NCBI RefSeq assembly: GCF_000014965.1
Contig: NC_008554.1
Coordinates: forward strand, 4,080,001-4,144,000
DNA from: Syntrophobacter fumaroxidans MPOB
Lineage (GTDB): Bacteria > Desulfobacterota > Syntrophobacteria > Syntrophobacterales > Syntrophobacteraceae
Direction: 5' to 3'
DNA length: 64,000 nt
Below, in pieces: positions 8,882-17,839 of this stretch. The position numbers and the translations under genes are program-made. The notes below the pieces were generated by a model. The model searched no databases and had not been told where the DNA came from. It saw only the letters and a program-made list of their open reading frames with translations. The stretch's first letter is position 1; every line of letters begins with the position of its first letter.

Positions 8882-10135
8882 TCAACCAAATGAATGAGCT
8901 ATTGGCAGAGCCGCGTAGACCGCAAGCAGGCGGTCAACGATCTTCGGCCAGGAGAAGCGTTCCAGCGCAAGGTTTCGTGCGGCTTGGGCACAGGAAGCCA
9001 GCGCGGTTGAATCCGCGAACAGCCTCAAAATTGCATCCGCCACGCCGTCGGGCGTGGTATCGGCCTGCACTCCGGCTCCTTCCCGGGCGATTTCGGGGAG
9101 GTTGCAGCCGTCGGTCACGATGGTGGGCAACCCGTGTGCGAGGGCCTCAAGCACCGCCACGGGCAATCCCTCGGAATACGAAGGCAGGATGAAGGCGTCG
9201 GCCAGGGCGAAGCAGGCTTCTTTCGCCCGGCCTTTCACCTCTCCCAGAAACACGATACGAGCCGGGGCACGATTCTCCTCGCGGATCGCGGCACCGTGAC
9301 GGCGGGCGGACGCCGGGGTTGGCCGGGCAGAGGAGGAGTCCACCAGGCCGGGGAAGAGCGCTTCCGCGGCGGCGATCGTCTTGACGAGTTCCCCGCTCCC
9401 GTTGTCGGACCCCGCGATCACCAGCCGCAGGTCGAGCAGCTTTTCAGCCGCCTGCGCAAAGGCGGGCAGCAACAGGTCGAGTCCCTTCTTGGGGTGGATG
9501 CGACCGAGGAAAAGGAGCCGCCGCAATCCGTCCGTTTTCTTGTAAGCGTTTCGTTTGGGATTTGGTTCCAGTCCCGGCCCTGGCAGAGCTCCGTCGACGA
9601 GCACGCCGTTGGGAATGACCACGCACTTCGCGGTGACCCCCATCGCCCGGACCTGCTCAACTTCGCGCGGGGTCAGGCAATGGACCCGCGCCGCGCGGTT
9701 CAGGAGAGGGATTTCGAAGAACCGGTCATATAAACGGTTTCTCACGGACCGTCGGCCCAGGTTCCAGTCTTCATACGACCCCTGGGGAGCGACGATGTAA
9801 GGGACACCCGCTCCGGCAGCGCAACGCATGGTCCACCAGGTCGCGAAATTCCGCACGGCCTGGATGTGAACCACGTCGAAGCGGCCGATGTCCCGCGACA
9901 CCGCGCGGGCAAAGCTTGTGGAGAATCCGGGGTGGTCGAAGGGAAGGGACAGATCGAAGACACGGGTCTTCACAAATGTGGGGTCGGGAGCCGCCTCGAG
10001 CACGCCGGGAGGTTTGCGGACGTGATAGAGCCACACCTCGTGTCCTCGCCGCGCCTGTTCCTCGGCCATGGGAAGAATGGCGTGAGTGGTGCCCGAGGAT
10101 TGGTTCACCCCCCTGACGACGTGCAGGATTTTCAT
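8882..10135 (-). CDS. Glycosyltransferase family 4
   Basis: A 417-residue GT-B fold transferase. The N-terminus MKILHVVRGVNQSSGTTHAI is a glycine/serine-rich acceptor-domain loop of the GT4 type. The C-terminal donor domain has LFLGRIHPKKGLDLLLPAF and the EX7E-like motif in YSEGLPVAVLEALAHG. Such enzymes transfer a sugar from a nucleotide donor with retention onto the growing lipid-linked glycan at the inner face of the membrane. An unusual low-complexity insertion rich in Ala, Arg and Ser lies between the core donor strands, around residues 245-265. The start ATG at 10135 lacks a clear ribosome-binding site. It is the last of a GC-rich trio (methyltransferase, GT4, GT4). The donor and linkage are not predictable. 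Confidence 0.92.
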   Translation of the reverse strand: MKILHVVRGVNQSSGTTHAILPMAEEQARRGHEVWLYHVRKPPGVLEAAPDPTFVKTRVFDLSLPFDHPGFSTSFARAVSRDIGRFDVVHIQAVRNFATWWTMRCAAGAGVPYIVAPQGSYEDWNLGRRSVRNRLYDRFFEIPLLNRAARVHCLTPREVEQVRAMGVTAKCVVIPNGVLVDGALPGPGLEPNPKRNAYKKTDGLRRLLFLGRIHPKKGLDLLLPAFAQAAEKLLDLRLVIAGSDNGSGELVKTIAAAEALFPGLVDSSSARPTPASARRHGAAIREENRAPARIVFLGEVKGRAKEACFALADAFILPSYSEGLPVAVLEALAHGLPTIVTDGCNLPEIAREGAGVQADTTPDGVADAILRLFADSTALASCAQAARNLALERFSWPKIVDRLLAVYAALPIAHSFG

Positions 10136-10229
10136 GGTTTCACTTGTGGCGGTCGGTCTGCGCGCCGGGCGGAGGATCGCGAGCCGGAACCATCCGCGCG
10201 CCCCCGCGGGATCGTCGGGGTGGTGTCGA

Positions 10230-11477
10230 TCATGCGGTCATTGCGGCCCATAAGGCCTCTCCGAAACGGGACGGGCCCCACCGGGAGACGATCTCCCACG
10301 ATTGCCCGCCCATGTCCGCGCGCTCGCCCGGCGTCATTTCGCTCATTCTCACCAGCGCCGCGCAGATGGCCCCGACGTCGAAGGGATCGAACAGAAAACC
10401 GTTGAGTCCTTCCTCAACCAGCTCGAAACCCGCGCCCACCGTCCGCGACACGAGCACGGGCAGCCCACTGGCACAGGCTTCGTTCACCACGAGCCCCCAG
10501 GGCTCCGACCTGGCCGGGTGGACAAACGCTCCCGCCGGCCCGTAATATCGAGGCAGCTCCTCGTACTGGACGAAACCCGGCCACCGCACGTGCTCGTCCA
10601 GGGCGAGCTCCGAGCAGAGCGCCCTGAGCCGGGGTTCTTCCTCGCCGCTTCCCGTCACCACGAGGTCCCAGGGATCGGCGAACTCTCTTCGGTACGATGC
10701 GTAAGCCCGCAGCAGTCCGTCGATGTTCTTGCGCGCGATGAGGCGCGTGTTTGCATAGAAATAGAGCGGGCCGTCCCCGGCATGAGGCAAATGCACGGGA
10801 GAGGGCGCGGGCATGCCGCGCTCTCCTTGATCGACGGTTGCACGGGACACGACCGTTTCGGTCCCGGGGGAAGGATTCCGCGCTTTCGGCATGCCGCCCT
10901 TCCGTGTGGGCGTCGATGTGCGAACCGCTTGCGCTGCCGCGCGGAAATAATCGTTGTCGACGACGTCATACCCTTGAAACACGCGTTCGGCAGGCATGCC
11001 GAGCTTCACGACGTATTCCCGGTGAGGCGCCCCGCCGACGAGCGCCGCGTCGAAGCGTCTCACGATCCAGGATTTCACCCATTCTTTCCAGACAGGAGGC
11101 CGAGGCTTTCCCGGCAGGGATTCCGAGAAGGCCACCGCCCTCCTGCCGTTCTTTCGACACCACGCAAGCGCCGCCCGCGCTTCCGGGACGCTCCACCCGT
11201 TGATGCCCACGCCGTCCGGCTGGAGCTTATCCAGTTCCAGACCCACGGCCCGGGCGATCGCGCCGGCGGACAGTTCGTCGTAGTGCCGGTCCGGAAAGAG
11301 GCAGTGCCGGGCAAAGTCGGCGGCTCCATCCGTCCGCCGCCACCCGTAGTGGTCCATGCCCGCCACTTCGATGCCGTGCACGACCGCGCCGTCCCGCGCG
11401 GCACGTTCGGCCGCTCCTCGCAGGCGAGCGAGATGGTAGGGACCAAAGCGCATCCAGAGGACCGCGATGCTACGCAT
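10230..11477 (-). CDS. Glycosyltransferase family 4
   Basis: A 415-residue GT4-type protein. The C-terminal donor-binding half contains ANTRLIARKNIDGLLRAYA, ARSEPWGLVVNEACASGLPV and a GFLFDPFD segment typical of GT4. The N-terminal half is less conserved and starts MRSIAVLWMRFGPYHLARL, a pattern seen in GT4 enzymes that process lipid-linked saccharides. A Pro/Arg/Lys-rich stretch at about residues 190-215 breaks the domain junction and looks like a species-specific insertion. The gene overlaps the end of the upstream methyltransferase by eight bases, so the two are probably translated together. Its specificity cannot be inferred from sequence alone. Confidence 0.9.
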   Translation of the reverse strand: MRSIAVLWMRFGPYHLARLRGAAERAARDGAVVHGIEVAGMDHYGWRRTDGAADFARHCLFPDRHYDELSAGAIARAVGLELDKLQPDGVGINGWSVPEARAALAWCRKNGRRAVAFSESLPGKPRPPVWKEWVKSWIVRRFDAALVGGAPHREYVVKLGMPAERVFQGYDVVDNDYFRAAAQAVRTSTPTRKGGMPKARNPSPGTETVVSRATVDQGERGMPAPSPVHLPHAGDGPLYFYANTRLIARKNIDGLLRAYASYRREFADPWDLVVTGSGEEEPRLRALCSELALDEHVRWPGFVQYEELPRYYGPAGAFVHPARSEPWGLVVNEACASGLPVLVSRTVGAGFELVEEGLNGFLFDPFDVGAICAALVRMSEMTPGERADMGGQSWEIVSRWGPSRFGEALWAAMTA

Positions 11478-12138
11478 TCGATGCCGTTGCCTGTCCGAGC
11501 GGATCGTGTTTTCTCGCCACCACCCAGGTGCTCATGGGCCAGGACCGCACGTTCCAGGCGGCGATCCGGTGCGCCGGGTGCCAGGCGGCATGGGGCACGG
11601 GTTCGCGTCGCAGCCCGAGAAAGCCGTAGAGAAGCACCAACGGGTTTCCCCATGCGTCCGCCTCGATGATGTCTCCGAACGGTTTGACCAGCAGCGCCAG
11701 CCCTTCGGGCGTAAACCGCCAGAAATCGCCCGGCGACCCGTGAACCGGGGTCATGAAACAGGAAGTGTGCACCACCAGCCCTCCCGGTTTCACGACGCGG
11801 AAACTCTCCGCCACCGCCGCGAAAGGGTCTCCTTCGACGTGCTCGACAACCTGGTCGCTCACGACCGCCTCGAACCGATCGTCCTCGAACGGCAGACCGA
11901 GGATATTGCATTCCGGGTACGACGCATCGGTGATCTGTTCCGGGCCGAAACCCAGCAGCCGGGCCAGATCCTCCGATCCGCTGACCGCGAGCGCCCGCTC
12001 GCCCGGTCTCCTCTCGCGCCGATGCGCTCCCAGCCTTGCGTACATGGTGTACCGGCTGACGTGCGGCCCTTTGGCCAGACCAATGGTCGCCATCCTGTAC
12101 AGTGTGCGAAAAACCAAGGCAGTGAACGTCCTAACCAT
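11470..12138 (-). CDS. Class I SAM-dependent methyltransferase
   Basis: A 222-residue methyltransferase of the Methyltransf_11 type. The central VVSDQVVEHVEGDPFAAVAE segment matches motif II (acidic loop plus helix), followed by FRVVKPGGLVVHTSCF, the usual post-II strand. The first Gly-rich motif is degenerate, so cofactor binding is inferred from the overall pattern. The ATG at 12138 has GGAGG ten bases upstream, the best ribosome-binding site in this part of the locus. It overlaps the start of the following GT4 gene by eight bases, so glycan methylation and sugar transfer may be coordinated. The substrate is unknown. Confidence 0.85.
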   Translation of the reverse strand: MVRTFTALVFRTLYRMATIGLAKGPHVSRYTMYARLGAHRRERRPGERALAVSGSEDLARLLGFGPEQITDASYPECNILGLPFEDDRFEAVVSDQVVEHVEGDPFAAVAESFRVVKPGGLVVHTSCFMTPVHGSPGDFWRFTPEGLALLVKPFGDIIEADAWGNPLVLLYGFLGLRREPVPHAAWHPAHRIAAWNVRSWPMSTWVVARKHDPLGQATASNA

Positions 12139-12468
12139 TTGATATCATCCTCCAGGAAAAAAATTGGATGCTCTCTTGCTATCGACGTGGTGACAGGGAT
12201 CAGCGGCTTGTGACAATCACCGGAAATTACAGGTCTTGGAAGCACCTTGACCAATTCCTGCGAAAAGCCGGTTCCAGGTGTGCCCGACATGTTGCCAACT
12301 TATATCATCAGGTAATGCCGAACAGTGTCCGCACTTTAGAAAGGCAATGCCGGCAGAGCACCTCGTTTGGACACGACGTGGCGATTTCGTCCCGAGATGT
12401 CGAAGTGGTCCCGTACAGGCTGCTCACTGAGCGGTCAAAGGGTTCCGAGACTCCTAGCGGCGGTACTG
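12139..12468. other. Intergenic stretch without a credible gene
   Basis: These 330 bases separate the methyltransferase start from the end of the next glycosyltransferase gene. Apart from the methyltransferase ribosome-binding site (GGAGG at about 12149-12153 on the minus strand), I see no terminator, repeat or protein-like frame. Short open frames on both strands have no family-like features. Confidence 0.5.
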
Positions 12469-13443
12469 CTATGCTCTTGTGTGGTGAACATGATGCGCGA
12501 AGACTTTTATCGACCGTTTCCAGAACATCCATGCGGCATGGAGCAGTCGGAAGCGCACCGCCTCGAACAGCGGACGACGCTTCCAGAGCTCGTACCGCTC
12601 ACGCAGCGGACCTTCCAGCAGCTCTGTCCATCTTTGTGTGGTTGCTTTCCAATCGTATTCGACTGCCTTCTTCCGACCGTTTTCTACCAGCATCCGGTAC
12701 AACTCGGGGTTTTCCCTCAGTGCGATGATCGCCTCAACCACTTCCTCAGGAGTCCGCACCCCGAGGTAGTCCTGGCCGTTGCAGCCTATCTGTTCGAAAG
12801 CGGGCTCATCCAAGGCCACGAAGGGCACACCCGCCAACCATGCATTGATCAGCTTGGTGGGTGGTTTGCGACGAATGCGGTAGGGCGCCATGAACCTCAG
12901 ACTCAGAGACAAGTCCAAATCCGAGAAGTTGTTCCATGTTTCTTCCCCGCGCACTATGAAGTCAATCCCGTTCACGCGAAGCCTCTCACCAATGCGTTTA
13001 AATTCCGTCTCGTTGTCGACGCGGCCAAGGAATCCTGCGCGGCGGACTTCCGCCCGGTCATGGGCACGCGGCAGAAGCCCCGCTTGAGGCCAATGGGGAA
13101 TCCACACGGCACTTGGACCTGCTTGAAGCTGATTCTGCACTACGTCCAGATGTCGAAATGGAACGCGAGTGGTCCAATCCGCCAGGCATGTGATCAGGAA
13201 GCACGGGGGGACGACCTTCATTTCGGATACGGTTCGGACATGAGTCAAATTGATTTGCTCGAATGATAAGGAAGACGATATTCTAGCCTTCAAGCCGGTT
13301 TTCTTCATCAAATAATATGTAAGAAGAACCCATGCATAGCGGCCATCATTGAATATATGGAAGTCTTTATGCGATGGTTCCCAATCATCATGACTATGTT
13401 TCAGATCATTTGGTATTACAAAATTGTAAACTATATCACTCAT
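12469..13443 (-). CDS. Glycosyltransferase-like protein (GT-B type)
   Basis: A 324-residue protein whose C-terminal half looks like a GT-B donor domain: GFLGRVDNETEFKRIGERL, PPTKLINAWLAGVPFVALD and the terminal EYDWKATTQRW segment, as in group 1 glycosyltransferases. The N-terminal half is short and divergent, starting MSDIVYNFVIPNDLKHSHDD, and does not show the usual glycine-rich loop, so the acceptor domain may be reduced. The first part of the gene is AT-rich and merges into the AT-rich gap upstream, whereas the rest has the GC-rich composition of the locus. This composition shift inside one gene may mark a recombination junction. Specificity is unknown. Confidence 0.78.
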   Translation of the reverse strand: MSDIVYNFVIPNDLKHSHDDWEPSHKDFHIFNDGRYAWVLLTYYLMKKTGLKARISSSLSFEQINLTHVRTVSEMKVVPPCFLITCLADWTTRVPFRHLDVVQNQLQAGPSAVWIPHWPQAGLLPRAHDRAEVRRAGFLGRVDNETEFKRIGERLRVNGIDFIVRGEETWNNFSDLDLSLSLRFMAPYRIRRKPPTKLINAWLAGVPFVALDEPAFEQIGCNGQDYLGVRTPEEVVEAIIALRENPELYRMLVENGRKKAVEYDWKATTQRWTELLEGPLRERYELWKRRPLFEAVRFRLLHAAWMFWKRSIKVFAHHVHHTRA

Positions 13444-13632
13444 ATGAAATCTAAATATTGATTCTAATTGCCAAATTTACTATATCGTGGTTATGTTACT
13501 AAATTAAACATATTTATTTCTTATTGATTAATTTCTGAATCGATTGTATATGTTAGATATGTACATTATTATATGAAATGGAAAAGAACTAAAAATAGTG
13601 CTCTTAAATGGAAGCGGATGCTATCGTATTGT

Positions 13633-14913
13633 TCAGTATTTTATGGCATTTTCCAAATAGAATGCATATGTATTCACCGTGAATTCTCGTGATCGTTCAA
13701 GAGCCCGAAGTGACATTTCCTGTAATAATGAGGGATTTCCTTCCAGGAGAGCCAATTTCTCGGCGATCGAAGCTGGGGATCTAACAGGGACGATGAAGCC
13801 ATCGATCATATCGCGGACTATGGAGCCGGCATTGGGTGTCGTGATCACCGGCACCGCTCGGGCAAGTGCCTCATAACAAACGTTGGCGGACCCCTCGGAG
13901 ATGGTGGGCAACACCAGGATGTCTGCCCACGCGTAGTGCTCAACCATTTCCGAGCGCGGCACTGCCCCTCGTACCTCCGCCACCCTCCCGAGCATGGCAA
14001 GAGCTTGCCGACTGATCGCAGGTGGACCCACAATCCGCCACTTCGCGCGGCCAGCTCCGAATAGCCGTATGGCCTCGTGAAGATAGGGGAGCCCCTTGCG
14101 CAAGTTGAGTGTGCCGGCAAAAAGGATGTGCAACCCGGCTGTAGATCGCGTGCGGCTTTGCATCAAATTGTTGCTCCGCTGTCCGCATCGCTTTTCCTGC
14201 TTTTCCGCCGGCGTGACATGTTCAGTTGCCGGTGGCTGCATGCCATGATCGCATGGGTAAGGGACCACGCGGGATTTCTTTGCGGGGCCCCCCAATACCC
14301 GAATGCCTTCCGCTACATATTCCGACCCGCAGATAATCCGGTCCGCCAGTTGCCATTCTTCTTCTTCGCGCTCGGCCATTGGAAGCCAATTGTAGATGGA
14401 GTCGGCTTCGGTCGACCAGTCCGGCCACCGTTCGGATTCCGAGATCAACAACTCGGCATCGTGTCGCATCGGGGCGGAGGTCTGGTCCAACACGCGGAAA
14501 AGGCCCAGTCTTTTCGCCTCCTTCAAGACCTCCAACCCCGCTCCATTGAAGACATATACCCCGTCAGCAGAGCCAAAGCCTTTCCCGATCACGAGCTCAT
14601 TGAACCGTCTGTTGCGATGCAGCCACCAGGAGATGTTGTTCCCTCCGGGTTTGCGTCGCGAGGGACCGAGCAAAGCGGAAACGGTGAAGATGAAAAGGCC
14701 CGTCACTTTTCCACGGGGCAAACCGGAGGAACGGGCTGCCAGTCGCGAGAGAGCGTCTCTGCGAAGAAACGCCGGAACGAGATCAGCCAGCGACCAGGGA
14801 AACAGGTCCCCGCAGGCGTCGGTTACCAACCTATCCAGCATGCCTGCCCCATGCAGAACCCTGGGTACCGCGTAGTGGCGTCTCGCCCCTATTTGTGCGA
14901 CCAGAAGCCTCAT
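13633..14913 (-). CDS. Glycosyltransferase family 4
   Basis: A 426-residue GT4 enzyme. The N-terminus MRLLVAQIGARRHYAVPRVL starts a GT-B acceptor domain. The donor domain has LFAGTLNLRKGLPYLHEAI, ILVLPTISEGSANVCYEALA and the following ARAVPVITTPNAG segment. The ATG at 14913 is chosen because a GGAGAGG ribosome-binding site precedes it; a longer frame to 15111 would run into the polymerase gene and has no protein-like sequence. It lies 91 bases downstream of the Wzy-like polymerase on the same strand. The 3' end runs into an AT-rich gap. The transferred sugar is unknown. Confidence 0.92.
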   Translation of the reverse strand: MRLLVAQIGARRHYAVPRVLHGAGMLDRLVTDACGDLFPWSLADLVPAFLRRDALSRLAARSSGLPRGKVTGLFIFTVSALLGPSRRKPGGNNISWWLHRNRRFNELVIGKGFGSADGVYVFNGAGLEVLKEAKRLGLFRVLDQTSAPMRHDAELLISESERWPDWSTEADSIYNWLPMAEREEEEWQLADRIICGSEYVAEGIRVLGGPAKKSRVVPYPCDHGMQPPATEHVTPAEKQEKRCGQRSNNLMQSRTRSTAGLHILFAGTLNLRKGLPYLHEAIRLFGAGRAKWRIVGPPAISRQALAMLGRVAEVRGAVPRSEMVEHYAWADILVLPTISEGSANVCYEALARAVPVITTPNAGSIVRDMIDGFIVPVRSPASIAEKLALLEGNPSLLQEMSLRALERSREFTVNTYAFYLENAIKY

Positions 14914-15004
14914 CGGATCCTCTCCGGACAGGTGCGGAGAAGCACCTTGGAGAATTGACGGGGGACCGGAAAAGTCGGTTGGCAGTGCAGCATTGAACGG
15001 AAAC

Positions 15005-16384
15005 TCACCTGAGGAGGCCCGGTACCGGGGCGACGCTACGGCCCTGCCGCTCGAGCCGCAGCCTTGATTGCCAAAGCCGCCAGTCGCGTTGCAGGATGAG
15101 CCGCCACCCAATCCAGCAGAACCCGCTCATCAGCAGGAACCGCTGTAAGAATGCCGAAACGCTCTGAGTGGGGATATAAATTGACAGCATCATTGCCAGG
15201 CAGAGTTCCATCAGCCAAATTCCCCCCAACAGGCGGGCGCGGCGCCAAACAAACCCAACCAGCGCTCCGTACAAGAACGCGACGATCAGGCCCCCCCAGG
15301 AGAATTCCACAAAAAGGTCGGCCACAAAACCCGTCGCGAAACCGGCGAGAGGCTCCCAGCCCATGACCCTCAAGAAGTCATACGCATCGGGCGCACCGCT
15401 GGTGCCCCAATAGTAAACCTGCTGCTTATCCTCGAAAAACTGCCTGGGGATCGGACGTACGAAATAGGTCACAAGATACCTGCTCCCCCAGTTGTACTTG
15501 CCGCTTTCCATGCTCGTCACTATCAGAGCGGCCCCCGTTGTGAATGTTCCGCCCTCGCTGCCACGCTCTTCCTGGATCGACTCCAGGAAACGATCAACTT
15601 CCATTCCCTCGGTGCTGCCGAGGTAAACATGCTTTCGTTGTGACCCCCAGAACAAGACCGCAAGGCTGCATACCAGTGTGGCAATCGCAAGGGCTTTTAT
15701 GGTCGGTTGTTTGCCTCTGATGAGAAACCAGCACAACATAAGTGTCATCAAAGAGAGGAAAAGAGGGCCACGCCGCCCTCCGAAGGTCCCCTGGATCAGA
15801 CCGGGAAGCATCATGAGCGCGCAACAGACCAACTGGCGTGCGAGTTTGCCCCTGCCGGACCGTGAAGCAGCAAAAGCGATGGCCGCTGGAAATCCGGCCA
15901 GCATGGATTCGTCCAGATAACCCACCCCGGTGCTCCCGCCGCCTTTCGCCTGGCCAAACGCCGACAGGAAACCGCCCGAGTGTATGATACCGGACCAATA
16001 GCCAAAGTGGGCGAAGGCCGCTAAAAATACGGCCAGTTTGGTGACCTTCGGCCGCAGCCTGCGCATGAAGGCAAGCATCTCGTCAAAAGATGAAAGGGCT
16101 GCGCTACGCGGGATCTTTTTCGTTTGCCACAGGCATCCCGCAAAATAGGCGGAAATGAAGGCAAGATTCACTGACAGAACGATTGTCAGCCGCTCGCTGT
16201 CGATCAAGGCGGGGAAGGCATCCTCCAGTATGCCCAGGAAGGGTGTCCAGGCGTAAGCTCCGAACATCAGCGGCCCGATGATCAGAACGGGGTGAATGGT
16301 CTCCTTGTATTTGATCCAGACCCAGATCATCGCCCCGAGACAGACCAACGCCGTAAGAAAGATCAACGAGTACTGAATGGTCAT
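15005..16384 (-). CDS. Wzy-like O-antigen / oligosaccharide repeat-unit polymerase
   Basis: An integral membrane protein of 459 residues with about ten to twelve hydrophobic segments, starting MTIQYSLIFLTALVCLGAM. Landmarks of oligosaccharide repeat-unit polymerases are present: the FGGRRGPLFLSLM cytoplasmic-loop motif, a long polar periplasmic loop in the middle (about residues 250-340), and GFATGFVADLFVEFSWGG near the C-terminus. Such proteins link undecaprenyl-PP repeat units at the periplasmic face. The ATG at 16384 is preferred because the in-frame extension upstream is charged and not membrane-like; it has no strong ribosome-binding site. No Wzx flippase is visible in the locus, which instead has an ABC exporter, so its partner is unclear. 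Confidence 0.85.
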   Translation of the reverse strand: MTIQYSLIFLTALVCLGAMIWVWIKYKETIHPVLIIGPLMFGAYAWTPFLGILEDAFPALIDSERLTIVLSVNLAFISAYFAGCLWQTKKIPRSAALSSFDEMLAFMRRLRPKVTKLAVFLAAFAHFGYWSGIIHSGGFLSAFGQAKGGGSTGVGYLDESMLAGFPAAIAFAASRSGRGKLARQLVCCALMMLPGLIQGTFGGRRGPLFLSLMTLMLCWFLIRGKQPTIKALAIATLVCSLAVLFWGSQRKHVYLGSTEGMEVDRFLESIQEERGSEGGTFTTGAALIVTSMESGKYNWGSRYLVTYFVRPIPRQFFEDKQQVYYWGTSGAPDAYDFLRVMGWEPLAGFATGFVADLFVEFSWGGLIVAFLYGALVGFVWRRARLLGGIWLMELCLAMMLSIYIPTQSVSAFLQRFLLMSGFCWIGWRLILQRDWRLWQSRLRLERQGRSVAPVPGLLR

Positions 16385-16742
16385 GATGTGGGAATTCGTT
16401 TCCCGGGCCCCATCCGGCTTCAGCGCGAGCCTTCGAGTCCCGTGAACTGGGGGTGTTTCCTGCCTCAGCCCTTCGACCCGATTGAATCGGAAATCATCCT
16501 CATTTCGGTGTTTTAAGTCTTGAGCACGGAAAGGGCGCCTGCGTAACATTTCGGAGTCACGGGCGCGCAATGCGCGCGAAATGACACCCCATCAACAAAG
16601 GAGCGAAGCAGCCGAAGGGCCTCATCGCTGGATGCGTATGTCGGGCGTGGAGCTATCAGCGATGCTTCGCAAAGGCATTCTGAAACGCAGATTTCTTCGC
16701 ACGACTCAAGAGAGGGACCTGGAGATCACGGTTTCGGGACGC
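16385..16742. other. Intergenic stretch; one short palindrome
   Basis: These 358 bases lie between the polymerase start and the next glycosyltransferase end. A GC-rich palindrome GCGCGCAATGCGCGC lies near 16563-16577. No run of T follows on either strand, so it is not a clear intrinsic terminator. Nothing else is supported. Confidence 0.4.
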
Positions 16743-17699
16743 TCAGGGATTCGAGGTGCACACATAGCTCATATCTGCGATGCTTCCATGACCTTCCAGG
16801 GCGGCTGGATACATGGGGATGGGCTCGGCGCCGTGAGGGGGAAGATTGATATAAGAGCGCCACTGTGTAAAGGTCATCGGCATGCGGAGGTCACGGAAGC
16901 GCAGGCACCCAGCGATGCCTCGCGCGATTCCCTCCAATCTCGGAGGGATGCTCTCCCAGGAGAACCGGTAAACCAGAAGCTTCCACGCATGACGGAGAAT
17001 CGACGGCAAGACGAGCGGGCCGGGAAGATACCAGTAGTCAAACAGTATCTGGTTGGCTATTGCGTGGACACCCCTGCTCCCAGTGTCTCGAATGGGACTC
17101 TTGGAGTGGACAATCGGCCCAACGGCGACGTACCCGATCCGATACCCTTTCAGCAGAAGCCGAACGCAGAGGTCGCGCTCTTCACCGTCGATGAGCAATG
17201 CGGTACGAAAGCTTCCAGCCTCACAAAAAGCGGATTTCCGCACGGCTGCGGCACACGCCACGAACGATTTCATTCCCTCGGGCGGAACCCGCCCGGCCAA
17301 GGGACTGTCGAGCTTATTCCGCGGATTGAAAGGCTCGACAAAGGTCATCGCCAGGCCTCCAATATCCTCGGCCGCCCTTATTGCACAGGATACCTTCTTG
17401 AGGGTGGTGTTATCGGTAAAGAACGCATCGTCGTCCAGGAAAACCAGGACTTCGCCCGCCGCATGCTCGGCGCAACGATTACGCGCAACGCACGGTCCCG
17501 TGTTCGATGGTGCTTTCATGTAGATTACATCGGGATATTTTTCGGAAATCAACGCAGCGACACGGCCATCCGTGCTGTTATCGAATACGAAAACCTCGAA
17601 ACTGACCCCCGTCTGGGCGAACGATGACCGCAATGCTCGTTCTAATTCCGGGGGTCGATTGCACGCAACGATGATAACGCTGACGTCAATTTCTGCCAT
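16743..17699 (-). CDS. Glycosyltransferase family 2
   Basis: A 318-residue GT-A transferase. It starts MAEIDVSVIIVACNRPPEL, has VFDNSTDG in the second strand, the metal-binding FLDDDAFF motif and a later DGEERDLCVRLLLKGY segment, which corresponds to the catalytic ED region of rhamnosyl- and related GT2 enzymes. The ATG at 17699 was chosen because the protein fold begins immediately after it; GGAG lies about 13 bases upstream. Thirty in-frame codons further upstream are not protein-like. It lies 140 bases downstream of a GT4 gene on the same strand. A rhamnosyl-type activity is possible but not demonstrable. Confidence 0.9.
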   Translation of the reverse strand: MAEIDVSVIIVACNRPPELERALRSSFAQTGVSFEVFVFDNSTDGRVAALISEKYPDVIYMKAPSNTGPCVARNRCAEHAAGEVLVFLDDDAFFTDNTTLKKVSCAIRAAEDIGGLAMTFVEPFNPRNKLDSPLAGRVPPEGMKSFVACAAAVRKSAFCEAGSFRTALLIDGEERDLCVRLLLKGYRIGYVAVGPIVHSKSPIRDTGSRGVHAIANQILFDYWYLPGPLVLPSILRHAWKLLVYRFSWESIPPRLEGIARGIAGCLRFRDLRMPMTFTQWRSYINLPPHGAEPIPMYPAALEGHGSIADMSYVCTSNP

Positions 17700-17839
17700 C
17701 AGAGTGAAGCTCCAGAGCCGGCAATCCCGATAATCCGGGCTGAACGGGGGGGCCATGCAGGGAGAAAAGCGCTGTTCTCTCAAAGTCATCGAGCGTCAAT
17801 GCCCGCATCCCAATGGGCGGAGGGACAAGTCTTGCGAAT

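Noticed and set aside
14914-15111. N-terminal extension of the GT4 gene
   Set aside because: It overlaps the polymerase gene, is low-complexity and has no start site as good as the ATG at 14913.
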